Counted from the stretch's first letter, positions 1-7,845 are shown. The stretch: DNA of 11,918 nucleotides from Methanomassiliicoccales archaeon (GCA_027365715.1 DAHXLZ010000019.1:1-11918), one strand, 5' to 3'. Numbers and translations are program-made. Notes: generated from the letters alone by a model not told the origin.

Positions 1-2045
1 ATTGTATAGGAGCCCGCCGGAAGGTATTCGGCTGTGCCGTTGACAAAACCATCGATCGCGAGTGGCTGTGCAAGTCCACTGCCGAAGATGTCCAGCCTGG
101 TGAGGGAAGTGTTGCCATTGACACCGGAACCTGCCGGATAGCTGAATAACAGTGTGAGATTATACAGAGCACTCACCGAAACATTATAGGACAAAGGAGT
201 GCCCACGGGTACATTCAGGACACTTTCACTTCCAGGGATTATGTACCGCACAGTTGAGTTGCTGTAACCTGAAAGCGCAACGTCATAAGATCCGGGAAGG
301 AGAGTTGTGGAATATCCGCCGTTCTGGATTACGGCTGTCGACGAAGTCGTGTAGTTTGCGGCGACTGGTGTAAATGTCAGCTGTATACCTGAAGGCAGTG
401 CCGTAGAAGTGAGGACATTGCCGTTTACCGCCACTTCAACAGGCTGCAGCACCAGTCCAAGGGACGTGTCTGAAACAACTGTTGTATGGAAAGTGTGCGG
501 AATCATACCAAATGCGGAAACATTGATGCCGTACGTGGTGCCGGAAGGCAGATAGAAAGAGTATGCTCCGGCACTGCCGGAATAGTAATGATATGCTATG
601 CCGTTGTAGTTGATGATCATATCAGCACCTGACAGGCCGCTGTTTGTGCCTGTTGTGTTCGAAGAAACGCTTCCGGAAAACTGATTGGCGGCCAGTTCCG
701 CTATGTTAAGACTCATTGAAGCATATGCTGTGAACTGCCCCATGAATGCGCCGCCCAGATCCTGAACCCACAAATTGTAAGTGCCCGACGGGACGGCAAA
801 CGAATAGTTGCCGCCACTGTCTGAATAGAATGACATGGAGGCAGTGCTGTTTTGCACAAGCATATGCGCAAAGGCTGCAGGCACGCCGTCACTCTGTTTT
901 ACAGTGCCGGATACATAGTGCGCCGGTGTCAGGTACAGATTTTGACTCAGGTTCTGGCCCGGGGAGAGTGAAACGGGCAGAAGGAGTGCATAACTTTTGC
1001 CATTCAGGTAATAGATGGAGTAAGCCGTGTAGTTTCCAGAGCCGACAGCGCTGCTGTACTGGCCCTTGGCATTTGTCGTAACGACATACGGTAAAACGCC
1101 GCCTGAATTGCTATAGAAATAGAGTTTCGCGTAAGCCGCTGCTGTTCCGCCGACGAACACCTGTCCGTTTACACTTGATTCAGTCGAGACCAGTATGTTT
1201 ACAGTTGTAGTGTTAAAGCTGCGAACGAATGCATTATAAACGCCGGAAACCACCCCGCCCGAATCAACGGAAACTGTATAATTTCCGGGGATGAGACCGC
1301 CGACAGAGTACGACCCGTTTGAAGTGGTTAGCGCTGTTGAGGAATAGCCGTTTCTGACGCCCGTAACAGTTACTGTGCTGCCACTCGCGGGTGTGCCGCT
1401 GCCGAATGCCGTCGAACCGGATATATCACCCGGATAGACCGGAATATTCTGTGTGTTGTTGGTGGCGTAATTTATGGTTGTCACATTCTGTGTGGCTATT
1501 GTCGAGTTTCCCTTCAGAATGGAAAACTGATATGTGCCCGGAAGCAGGGATGAGAAGTCATAATATCCGTTACTGGCGACTGCGGTGAACGACTGCCCCG
1601 TTGTCGTGTTTGCTATTCGAACCGATATGTTATTGAGCAGAGTGCTGGAGCCGGGTGTAAATGTTCCTGACCGGCTGCTGTCATAGAACACATAGCCACT
1701 GAGAGAGGTACTGTTAAGCGTCACCGTCTTAGCAGCAATGTTGAACGCAGGAAGGCCGGTTGTGGTGTTGAGGGTCGGATTGCGCATCGCCTGACCGTAT
1801 GAAACATTATAGGGCTGTTCAGCAAAGAACTGACCGATACCCGCAACCCTGGCAGAAGGGGAGGACAGAGAACCTGTTGAGAAGACAACCGTATCATTGC
1901 CCGGAGGGGCAATCACGGAATACCTTCCCTGAGAGTTTGTATAAGAGATATTGTGCGGTATGCCCCACTGATCCAGCAAAGTGACTCTGACACCGGATGC
2001 CGGCTGCCCGTTGCCAAGGAGTACGGTTCCGTTGATATAAGCACC
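1..2045 (-). repeat. Tandem carboxypeptidase-regulatory-like beta-sandwich repeats in the AglB tail
   Basis: Protein-level repeats, not DNA-level repeats. Each unit opens with a short strand of the type (I/V/F)-(N/S)-G-x-V, followed by a surface turn, a (T/S)(N/D)xxGxY(S/D) segment and a (P/G)-G-(N/T/S)-Y-(T/D/Q) strand. Unit-opening glycines fall near residues 965, 1076, 1169, 1253, 1339, 1417 and 1501, a spacing of about 78-111 residues. An eighth unit seems to begin near 1574 and is cut by the window edge. The pattern matches the CarboxypepD_reg-like or Cna-B-like immunoglobulin-fold class, which usually forms extracellular stalks. The repeats are diverged from each other, so a recent amplification is not indicated. 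The tail is rich in Ser, Thr, Asn and Gly and holds more than twenty N-X-S/T sequons. Confidence 0.8.
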
Positions 2046-4922
2046 GGGATAATACTGCATAATAACTATTCCGTTGCCGTAATCGCTCCGCGGGCTGAGG
2101 TCAACAGTATAATTCTGATTGTTCGGGTCTTTTTTCAGGAGCTTGAGTGCTGCAGATACATCAATGGCCTTCCAGGCATTTGGATGGTCCTTCACATACT
2201 GTATTGGATAAGGATTGAAATACGCCGTCCTGTAAGCCATGAAAAAGTGTGACATCATCCAGCCGGGCAGAGGCTGAAGGTTCTGAAGTTGTGGTGTTGA
2301 GAGGAATCCGCCGGCCAGCCCCGGCAGTCCCTGAAGGCCCTGTCCGATAAGGCTGTAGGCACTGTAACCCATGAAAAACCTGTAAAGGGTGGAATTGTAG
2401 AACATAGGCTGATAATTTATCGAGTATGAGGAAACAGGCGTGTTGGGTGGAAGATTCTGGATCGGGTAACTCAAACCGGTAACGGTGGAAGCAGTGAGTG
2501 TGTAATAGTCATAGGGTATGTTGTAAACGCCCGGACCTATTATCGGTCTTCCACCGAGAAAAGCCGGTGCATAGAACACACCTGTATTTGTTGCGCTGAA
2601 CGGGAACAGCCTGGTATCAACTGAGAAATAGCCTATGAAATAGTGGGTCAGATAGGAAATCTGCTGATAAAGCTGAACCGCATTATTCAGACCTATTTTT
2701 GAAAGTGTCACCATCAGCACTGCCCACATAACGTTGGGTGGAGTTACGCTGCTCGCAAACGGGCCGTAAACCTGGGGATTGGAAAGCACTGTCTGAGTGT
2801 ATTTCGCAGGATCGGAGTAAACAGACTGAACATAAGAACTGTTGATTCCATACCCGCCCAGAAGTGTGGTTATGTTTGACGGCAGCCTGTTGCCGTTGTG
2901 CACATAGGCACCGTACATGACCCTGGCGGAAAGAAGCGATATCAGCTGTGTCTGGTTCTGACTGAAAAGGACTGCTGATGCAACATGATAGCCCTGCTGG
3001 AAATCATCGGCGACAGTGGGAACATTGGCCTTTGTGACTGCGGCGCTTCCATAATCCCACCAGCTGAGATAGGCGGGTCTCTGCCACGACGGCACTATGC
3101 TGCTGGTCTGGTTATGCAGCCATTCCCACGCTGCAGGGAAATAGTCACTCTGCGTTGAAAGACTGTAGCCAAAGCCGCCGAAGTAGAAGGTACTGCTACC
3201 ATTGTTCACGTAACCTGGAGGGCGGAGGAAGCCCGGAACCAGGTTGTATACCTGTGTGTTGAGCTGCTGTTTTGCCGTTACCGGAGTTGCTGCATCTATT
3301 CCAGTCCAGACAACTGGCAGGACGATGAGTACTGCGATGAACAGTATGACAATAACGTGCTTCGGTTTGATGCTCTTCTTTGTTCCGCTCCATGAAAAGC
3401 CGTAAGTGGCGTACCCTTTCTTCACATCACCGAAGTTTGTCCAGCGCACAATTGAGGAGAGGCCCTTGCCACCGAGTATTGCGAAGACGGTTGTCGCATC
3501 GAGTATGAATCTGACTGTGGAAACAGCCATGAATATCGCTACGACGCACCACACCGCGAACAGGAGCATCGAATTGGATATCGACCTGCGCGATGTGTAG
3601 AGCATGTAGATCAGCTCCGCAAAGGCGATGAAAAATACCGCTCCGCCAAGAGAGAGCGCCAGCAGGCTGAATGGCGGTGCCAGTGCCTCCGCAATTGTTG
3701 TGTATACTGCAGTCTTGACGAAGTAGCTCTGCGCCACAAAGATATAGTTCACTATCTCGTGTATCAGCGGCTTTACTGCAATTTCACCAATTGCCAGCAG
3801 TGCGAGTATTCCGATAACAAACGATGCGATAACAGTCAGCCATGGCACATCCCTTGCAACTGTATAAATCAGGCCAATTATGAAAGTGGCAAAGAAGAAA
3901 ACCACGGCGACTACATACCACGGGTACAGATGCTGGCCCAGCAAATAAATCGGAAGCGAAAAGAGCAGAAGTGAGCCGCCGACAACTGCATAAATTGAGG
4001 TCAGCGCAAGAGTATCCCGGTTCTTGAATTTATATATGAATGACTGGACGAGGTAAAACATGGAAAATATAACCAGCAGGTAGGAAAATCCTTCCCATGC
4101 ATTTGCAATAGAAGCAACTACGATTCCAGCCATCATAGCATAATTGAGTGACTGCCTGTTTTCAGAAGCGTACTTCCTGAGACCGGTGCGGACGGATTTG
4201 AAATCAGGCAGAAATGAATCTTCCTTTGTGTACGACTCAATCCACCGCCTCCCGTTAATCGTATTTAACGATCGGAAGAGCAGGAAGAAGAAAATCGCCG
4301 TCATCATCAGTATGAACGGATCGTGCACACCGAAGCCAACGGTGCTCTCTGAAACAATTGACGGGAAAAACGTCATGAACGCGGCAGCAAATATGCCGGT
4401 ATGCCTGTCAAAGAGTTCCTTTCCGAGATAGTATGCAATAATTATTGAAACTACACCCGAGAATGCCGATATCAATACGTATGCGGCGACCTCGCCGGAA
4501 AGCACTCCCGAGTAAATGGATGCAGTTGGCGGAAGGTGAAAGATGAACGAGATTGGCCAGGCTGCAAGTACGCTTGACCAGACGTAGAACGGGAGGAAAG
4601 GATTGCCTGCACCCAGCGGGTAATTGAGCAGTTTGTCGAACTCAAGCTGGTGGCCGGTAGTCATTGCATATGTGAGCACCCTGAAGTAGTAATCGGCGTC
4701 AGAACCGCCGGAAAGGCCCGGATAACCGTTTGCTATTGCCTGCGAGAAATCGAAGTAGACGCGCAGATAGGTTCCAAAGAATACCAGAAGTGCCAGTATG
4801 CCAATCGTCGTCCAGTCAATCCCGCCAAGTGAATGAAAGCGATCGGCAAGCCTTGACCTGCCGGTATTGTTCTGAGATTTCTGATTGTTTTTCTGTGTGG
4901 CCATCGTGTCATTATTTGCCAT
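1..4922 (-). CDS. aglB: AglB/STT3 oligosaccharyltransferase with long repeat tail (C-terminus outside window)
   Basis: Catalytic subunit that transfers a lipid-linked oligosaccharide to Asn in N-X-S/T sequons on the outer face of the membrane. At least 1640 residues are visible with no stop, so the 3' end lies beyond position 1. The ATG at 4922 is followed by a polar N-terminus (MANNDTMATQ), then about 13 hydrophobic segments between residues 38 and 541. Family motifs seen: DxD as GGSDADYYFR (D75, D77), a second acidic site at GFGVHD (D201), TIxE as TIAE (409-412), and WWDYG (621-625). The soluble catalytic domain runs to about 955, ending in PGAYINGTV (959-967), which resembles the start of the extra beta domain of other archaeal AglB proteins. 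Beyond it are at least seven tandem beta repeats. AglB proteins are usually about 850-1000 residues, so this one is much longer. Identity is very secure; the role of the tail is unknown. Confidence 0.95.
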   Translation of the reverse strand, partial: MANNDTMATQKNNQKSQNNTGRSRLADRFHSLGGIDWTTIGILALLVFFGTYLRVYFDFSQAIANGYPGLSGGSDADYYFRVLTYAMTTGHQLEFDKLLNYPLGAGNPFLPFYVWSSVLAAWPISFIFHLPPTASIYSGVLSGEVAAYVLISAFSGVVSIIIAYYLGKELFDRHTGIFAAAFMTFFPSIVSESTVGFGVHDPFILMMTAIFFFLLFRSLNTINGRRWIESYTKEDSFLPDFKSVRTGLRKYASENRQSLNYAMMAGIVVASIANAWEGFSYLLVIFSMFYLVQSFIYKFKNRDTLALTSIYAVVGGSLLLFSLPIYLLGQHLYPWYVVAVVFFFATFIIGLIYTVARDVPWLTVIASFVIGILALLAIGEIAVKPLIHEIVNYIFVAQSYFVKTAVYTTIAEALAPPFSLLALSLGGAVFFIAFAELIYMLYTSRRSISNSMLLFAVWCVVAIFMAVSTVRFILDATTVFAILGGKGLSSIVRWTNFGDVKKGYATYGFSWSGTKKSIKPKHVIVILFIAVLIVLPVVWTGIDAATPVTAKQQLNTQVYNLVPGFLRPPGYVNNGSSTFYFGGFGYSLSTQSDYFPAAWEWLHNQTSSIVPSWQRPAYLSWWDYGSAAVTKANVPTVADDFQQGYHVASAVLFSQNQTQLISLLSARVMYGAYVHNGNRLPSNITTLLGGYGINSSYVQSVYSDPAKYTQTVLSNPQVYGPFASSVTPPNVMWAVLMVTLSKIGLNNAVQLYQQISYLTHYFIGYFSVDTRLFPFSATNTGVFYAPAFLGGRPIIGPGVYNIPYDYYTLTASTVTGLSYPIQNLPPNTPVSSYSINYQPMFYNSTLYRFFMGYSAYSLIGQGLQGLPGLAGGFLSTPQLQNLQPLPGWMMSHFFMAYRTAYFNPYPIQYVKDHPNAWKAIDVSAALKLLKKDPNNQNYTVDLSPRSDYGNGIVIMQYYPGAYINGTVLLGNGQPASGVRVTLLDQWGIPHNISYTNSQGRYSVIAPPGNDTVVFSTGSLSSPSARVAGIGQFFAEQPYNVSYGQAMRNPTLNTTTGLPAFNIAAKTVTLNSTSLSGYVFYDSSRSGTFTPGSSTLLNNISVRIANTTTGQSFTAVASNGYYDFSSLLPGTYQFSILKGNSTIATQNVTTINYATNNTQNIPVYPGDISGSTAFGSGTPASGSTVTVTGVRNGYSSTALTTSNGSYSVGGLIPGNYTVSVDSGGVVSGVYNAFVRSFNTTTVNILVSTESSVNGQVFVGGTAAAYAKLYFYSNSGGVLPYVVTTNAKGQYSSAVGSGNYTAYSIYYLNGKSYALLLPVSLSPGQNLSQNLYLTPAHYVSGTVKQSDGVPAAFAHMLVQNSTASMSFYSDSGGNYSFAVPSGTYNLWVQDLGGAFMGQFTAYASMSLNIAELAANQFSGSVSSNTTGTNSGLSGADMIINYNGIAYHYYSGSAGAYSFYLPSGTTYGINVSAFGMIPHTFHTTVVSDTSLGLVLQPVEVAVNGNVLTSTALPSGIQLTFTPVAANYTTSSTAVIQNGGYSTTLLPGSYDVALSGYSNSTVRYIIPGSESVLNVPVGTPLSYNVSVSALYNLTLLFSYPAGSGVNGNTSLTRLDIFGSGLAQPLAIDGFVNGTAEYLPAGSYT

Positions 4923-4970
4923 CTTTTAAAGCACAACCGGAGTGTATTTTTTGCACAATAAGGAACTTGC

Positions 4971-4978
4971 TATTTAAG
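4971..4978 (-). promoter_or_regulatory. TATA box of aglB
   Basis: On the minus strand the sequence reads CTTAAATA, about 50 bases upstream of the aglB ATG at 4922. The usual archaeal TATA-to-start distance of about 26 bases would place transcription start near 4949, giving a leader of about 27 nt. No clear ribosome binding site precedes the ATG. Confidence 0.55.
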
Positions 4979-5000
4979 CGTTGCACGCGTGTGAACGAGC

Positions 5001-5029
5001 AAAAAACTTACCTGAAGTTCGCTGAAAAA
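5001..5029 (-). terminator. Possible T-run terminator downstream of pyrF
   Basis: Read on the minus strand there are two T tracts, TTTTT (5029-5025) and TTTTTT (5006-5001), about 80-105 bases after the pyrF stop. Archaeal terminators are typically short T tracts without a strong stem. They lie before the aglB promoter, which fits separate transcription of the two genes. The evidence is weak because it rests on composition only. Confidence 0.3.
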
Positions 5030-5106
5030 GGTACGAACACTGAGCTTACAGCAAACGACAGGACAGGCAGCATCCCTGATCTCTTAATTGACAGCGCCGG
5101 ACTCGC

Positions 5107-5775
5107 TCAATGTGCAACGTGTTCCTGTCCAGACTTAATCTCTGAAAGAAAGTTGTTTACCACGTTCAGAGGTTCACCCGACTCATAAATGCTGCGGCCC
5201 ACGATAAGTGCGTCTGCTCCGTTCACAATCGCCTTTTTTGCATCGCCGCCCTGGGCGCCAACCCCTGGCGCCAAAATCGGTATGTCGCCTACCAGCCCCC
5301 TGAAGTGCCTGATTCTCTCGGGCCTGGTGGCAGGCGCAACTATGCCGTCAACCTTCAGTTTAACGGCCATTCTGGCGATATCGTCTGAAAACTTCCCTCC
5401 GAATTCAACCGAGCCGGGATTGGACATCTCGACAACGAGAAAGACCGATGCACCATGCGCGCTGTTTATGCACGCTTCGACCGCATCCTCACCCGGAAAA
5501 CCGTGCACAATTATGCCTGAGGTGCCGAGTTTGACGGCAGCCGATGTTACCATAGAATTTGTATGCGGCACATCAGACACTTTGAAATCGCATATCACAC
5601 GGAAGTGGTTTGAAATCTCTGTAATTATCTGAGGGCCGTTTGCCAGGACAATCGGCCAGTTCAGCTTTATTGCGTCGACATACTTGCCCACCAGATTCAC
5701 TATGTTCATAGCTTTTCTGTAATCCGTTTCGTCCAGCGCGAGAATTAGACCCCGTTCAAATTTAATCTTCGGCAT
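5107..5775 (-). CDS. pyrF: Orotidine-5'-phosphate decarboxylase
   Basis: Converts orotidine 5'-phosphate to UMP, the last step of de novo UMP synthesis, in the cytoplasm. The 222 residues match the short archaeal type. Visible active-site elements are LALDET (D15), IKLNWP (K37), the catalytic tetrad block CDFKVSDVP (D63, K65, D68), EMSNPG (116-121), the phosphate loop APGVGAQGGD (169-178) and VGRSIY with R194. The ATG at 5775 is supported by an SD-like AGGTG five bases upstream and by the proper TIM-barrel start. It lies between the GNAT gene and aglB on the same strand, separated by 105 and 184 bases, so co-transcription with either is not evident. All key residues are present, so it should be active. 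Confidence 0.97.
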   Translation of the reverse strand: MPKIKFERGLILALDETDYRKAMNIVNLVGKYVDAIKLNWPIVLANGPQIITEISNHFRVICDFKVSDVPHTNSMVTSAAVKLGTSGIIVHGFPGEDAVEACINSAHGASVFLVVEMSNPGSVEFGGKFSDDIARMAVKLKVDGIVAPATRPERIRHFRGLVGDIPILAPGVGAQGGDAKKAIVNGADALIVGRSIYESGEPLNVVNNFLSEIKSGQEHVAH

Positions 5776-5780
5776 TATGG

Positions 5781-5788
5781 CACCTTCC
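5781..5788 (-). promoter_or_regulatory. Ribosome binding site of pyrF
   Basis: The minus strand reads GAAGGTG ending five bases before the ATG. AGGTG is complementary to the CACCU of an archaeal 16S rRNA 3' end. It is the clearest SD-like site in the window; most other starts lack one, which suggests pyrF is translated from a leadered mRNA. Confidence 0.55.
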
Positions 5789-5845
5789 TCATTCTGATTC
5801 TATACAGGCAAACATATTCGCAAACGGGATAAAATGTTTCCTATG

Positions 5846-5862
5846 CGGACCGGAACGGTCCG
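5846..5862. repeat. Perfect inverted repeat between the GNAT gene and pyrF
   Basis: CGGACCG, a 3-base GAA spacer, then CGGTCCG: a 7-bp perfect stem. It sits 18 bases after the GNAT stop codon. Read on the minus strand it is followed by a short TTTT (5835-5832). It could be a transcript-end hairpin for the GNAT gene or a dyad operator upstream of pyrF. The sequence alone does not decide. Confidence 0.5.
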
Positions 5863-5880
5863 GCCACAGTCATGGATGCG

Positions 5881-6477
5881 TCAGTGCCTGTTGTCAGGAG
5901 GTGTCTTGCAGAGCAGATACATCCTTTCTTCGTCGTAGTACTTCCCGTTCCTCTTTACAGCCATGGGAAGTATTCCCATACTCCTGAAACCGAGACTGGA
6001 GTAGAGGTGTCTTGCCCCGGCATTGACAGTGAAAACATCGAGTACGATAACATCGAACAGCTCTGATGCAGCCCCCACAACGCCGGTCACGAGCTTCCTG
6101 CCAATGCCCATGCCTCTGTAGTCCCTGACTATCGCAATACCCAGCGTACCGACATGCGCCAGTGCACTCCTTGCTGATCCTCTCACCTCACAGACACCAA
6201 CAACCCGGCCGCCGGATGCGGCAACAAAGACTACCGCCTTCCGTCTCAGCACCTCTGAATACAGAGTGCCGAACCATGACACTTCCTCATCCATAGTGGG
6301 CCTTTGACCATCCATCGACAAACCCAGGTCGGGATTGATTTCGAGTTCGTCATGGAATGAGTAATAGTTTTTCACTATGTCTTCAAAATCAGCCCACAGC
6401 AGCGGTCTTATCGTGACATCCTGAGCAGTTTTACCTTTTTCAGTCCTTTCGCGACCCTTGATTGTCATAGTCACCAT
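5881..6477 (-). CDS. GNAT-family N-acetyltransferase
   Basis: Acetyl-CoA-dependent transferase; the acceptor cannot be told from sequence. From the ATG at 6477 it is 198 residues. Numbered from that start, motif A is VGTLGIAIVRDYRGMGIGRK (109-128), with the acetyl-CoA pyrophosphate loop RGMGIG at 121-126. Motif B follows as NAGARHLYSSLGF (152-164). The C-terminal KYYDEERMYL strand is typical of RimI-like and broad-substrate GNATs. A GTG at 6513 would add 12 residues, and an ATG at 6468 would remove three. I prefer 6477 because a TATA-like box lies 18-27 bases upstream. The first 20 or so residues are polar and precede the first strand (VTIRPL). It diverges from the asparagine-synthase-like gene. 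Function beyond the fold is unknown. Confidence 0.88.
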   Translation of the reverse strand: MVTMTIKGRERTEKGKTAQDVTIRPLLWADFEDIVKNYYSFHDELEINPDLGLSMDGQRPTMDEEVSWFGTLYSEVLRRKAVVFVAASGGRVVGVCEVRGSARSALAHVGTLGIAIVRDYRGMGIGRKLVTGVVGAASELFDVIVLDVFTVNAGARHLYSSLGFRSMGILPMAVKRNGKYYDEERMYLLCKTPPDNRH

Positions 6478-6494
6478 AATCAGATTGCACGGTT

Positions 6495-6504
6495 CGATAT
6501 TAAT
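6495..6504 (-). promoter_or_regulatory. TATA-like box upstream of the GNAT gene
   Basis: The minus strand reads ATTAATATC. Its centre is about 22 bases from the ATG at 6477 and about 30 from the ATG at 6468, so a leaderless or nearly leaderless transcript is expected. It argues against the GTG at 6513, which lies upstream of the box. Confidence 0.45.
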
Positions 6505-6599
6505 GCTTGACACTCATTCATGTGAGGGAATGGTGTAAACGGCTGCTGCCTGCACACCCGAATGCCTGTTATGCTGAAGTACAGAAAAAGAAACGGAAC

Positions 6600-6609
6600 T
6601 ATTCTATTT
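6600..6609 (+). promoter_or_regulatory. Weak TATA-like box upstream of the asparagine-synthase-like gene
   Basis: The T/A-rich stretch ATTCTATTT is centred about 26 bases upstream of the GTG at 6630, the expected spacing for a leaderless transcript. The match is loose. It is used here as supporting evidence for the 6630 start rather than the ATG at 6507. Confidence 0.35.
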
Positions 6610-6629
6610 CTGTTCACAATATCATTTAT

Positions 6630-7418
6630 GTGGAAAAGAGTTTGACAGAAGAGCTGCGAACATATCTGCAGAAGTATATCAGTGCACACCTGGACAGATT
6701 CAGCAGATGCGCCGTGCTCTATTCGGGCGGACTCGACAGCAGCATTGTCGCAGCTCTGGCTTCTCAGGTCATGAGCACCACAGTCTACGCTGTCGGCACC
6801 GAAGGAAGCCATGACCTGAAAGCTGCTACGGAAGGGGCTGGCGAGCTCAACCTTCCGCTCGTGAAGATTACAGCATCTCCCGCGGAAGTCATCGAAGCAT
6901 GCAGGTTGCTCCGTGACATATTTTCAGGTTCGCTGAACAGGAAGCCGGACAGACTGGAACTCTCAATCTATTCGCCGATGACATGGGCCATGAAACATGT
7001 GAGGGAGGAACTCGTGTTCACCGGACAGGGGGCGGATGAAGAGTTTGGAGGATACAGGAGATATGCTTCAATGAGCGCTCAAGAGAGGAAGGGGGCCATG
7101 GCTTACGATGTCACAGAGCTGGTCACCAGAGGCATCGGGAGAGACAGGTCTATAGCAACAATGTTCGGGAAGACGCTCGGTACACCGTTCCTGAGCGATG
7201 ACGTAATTCATCTTTCAGGTAATCTGGATGATCGGGAGAAGTTTCAGGGTGGACAGAACAAAGTCCTGCTCAGGAGGCTTGCGATGGAAATGGGTCTTTC
7301 TTCATCCGGTAGAGCCAAGAAGGCTATGCAATACGGCTCAGGATTCGAGAAGATCATAGCGAAGCAGAAAGACAGCTTAGAGCGTTCGCGAATACTCGAC
7401 CTGAAGAGTCTCCACTGA
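6630..7418 (+). CDS. Stand-alone asparagine-synthase-domain PP-loop protein
   Basis: An ATP-pyrophosphatase-fold protein of the asparagine synthetase C-terminal domain class, which adenylates a carboxylate or similar group before amide or thio transfer. Numbered from the GTG at 6630 (262 residues), it has the PP-loop SGGLDSS (32-38), TGQGADEEFGGY (131-142), PFLSDDV (186-192) and KKAMQYGSG (230-238). The N-terminal glutaminase domain of AsnB, with its catalytic Cys2, is absent, so it would need free ammonia, a partner, or a different reaction. Small proteins of this kind occur in archaea without a settled function, so I do not assign asparagine synthesis. An ATG at 6507 would add 41 residues with no family-like sequence and would overlap the upstream region of the divergent GNAT gene. 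Its last 42 bases overlap the convergent gene on the other strand. Confidence 0.82.
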   Translation: MEKSLTEELRTYLQKYISAHLDRFSRCAVLYSGGLDSSIVAALASQVMSTTVYAVGTEGSHDLKAATEGAGELNLPLVKITASPAEVIEACRLLRDIFSGSLNRKPDRLELSIYSPMTWAMKHVREELVFTGQGADEEFGGYRRYASMSAQERKGAMAYDVTELVTRGIGRDRSIATMFGKTLGTPFLSDDVIHLSGNLDDREKFQGGQNKVLLRRLAMEMGLSSSGRAKKAMQYGSGFEKIIAKQKDSLERSRILDLKSLH

Positions 7419-7823
7419 GGACGTTCCTTCACGTGGCAGCTGTTCCATTGTGATAAAGTGCATCATGTCGATGCGCCTTATTGTTCTATAGTCCACAGAA
7501 GTGGGATAGTCCCTTAAATTGAAGAGAAATTCATCCTTTTCCGCCTCATATTCACATTCATAAATACCGCTGTCCTCACCGTCCAGTTTCCAGGAGCCAA
7601 GTACGGTGTCATCTTCAAGCCATAAATCAAATCCTCTGTGGACTATTGCCTCACCGTTATGGTACATGGTGGATTCGCAGCTTATCCTGTCCCCGTCCCT
7701 GCGGCAGACGAGAATGTCCTCGTACCTGCTTCTGGAGTCCCTGTTGCTTATCTCCCCTTTCCATTCGCCTTCGAGAAAGGTCAGCCTGTTCATTATTGAA
7801 GAAGCGCCGGCACCTTTTTCCAT
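7377..7823 (-). CDS. Small beta-rich protein, possibly lipocalin-like (DUF1579-type)
   Basis: 148 residues from the ATG at 7823. No signal peptide or membrane segment, so cytoplasmic. The sequence opens with RLTFLEGEWKGE (13-24), a pattern common at the first strand of lipocalin-like or DUF1579-type barrels. It continues as alternating strands with charged turns (DLWLEDDTVLGSW, IYECEYEAEKDEFLF). This suggests a small ligand-binding barrel, but the family is inferred from pattern alone and no ligand or catalytic residue can be named. A TATA-like element 26 bases upstream supports the 7823 start. An upstream ATG at 7919 would add 32 residues of unlikely sequence, and an ATG at 7793 would begin directly at the first strand. 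It diverges from the superoxide dismutase gene, and its 3' end overlaps the asparagine-synthase-like gene by 42 bases. Confidence 0.65.
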   Translation of the reverse strand: MEKGAGASSIMNRLTFLEGEWKGEISNRDSRSRYEDILVCRRDGDRISCESTMYHNGEAIVHRGFDLWLEDDTVLGSWKLDGEDSGIYECEYEAEKDEFLFNLRDYPTSVDYRTIRRIDMMHFITMEQLPREGTSSVETLQVEYSRTL

Positions 7824-7845
7824 GATCGGAGATACGCGGTCCGGG

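Noticed and set aside
746..4431. Several plus-strand open frames of 60-111 codons opposite aglB
   Set aside because: They lie wholly inside the confirmed minus-strand aglB frame, carry no recognisable motifs and are rich in Cys, Arg and His typical of antisense shadows.
5189..5632. A 147-codon plus-strand frame opposite pyrF
   Set aside because: It is antisense to a fully supported pyrF with all catalytic residues and has no family-like sequence of its own.
6507..6629. A 41-residue N-terminal extension of the asparagine-synthase-like protein from the ATG at 6507
   Set aside because: The extension has no family-like sequence, and the domain normally begins just before the LTEELRTYL segment, which the GTG at 6630 reaches. 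The extension is kept only as an alternative start.
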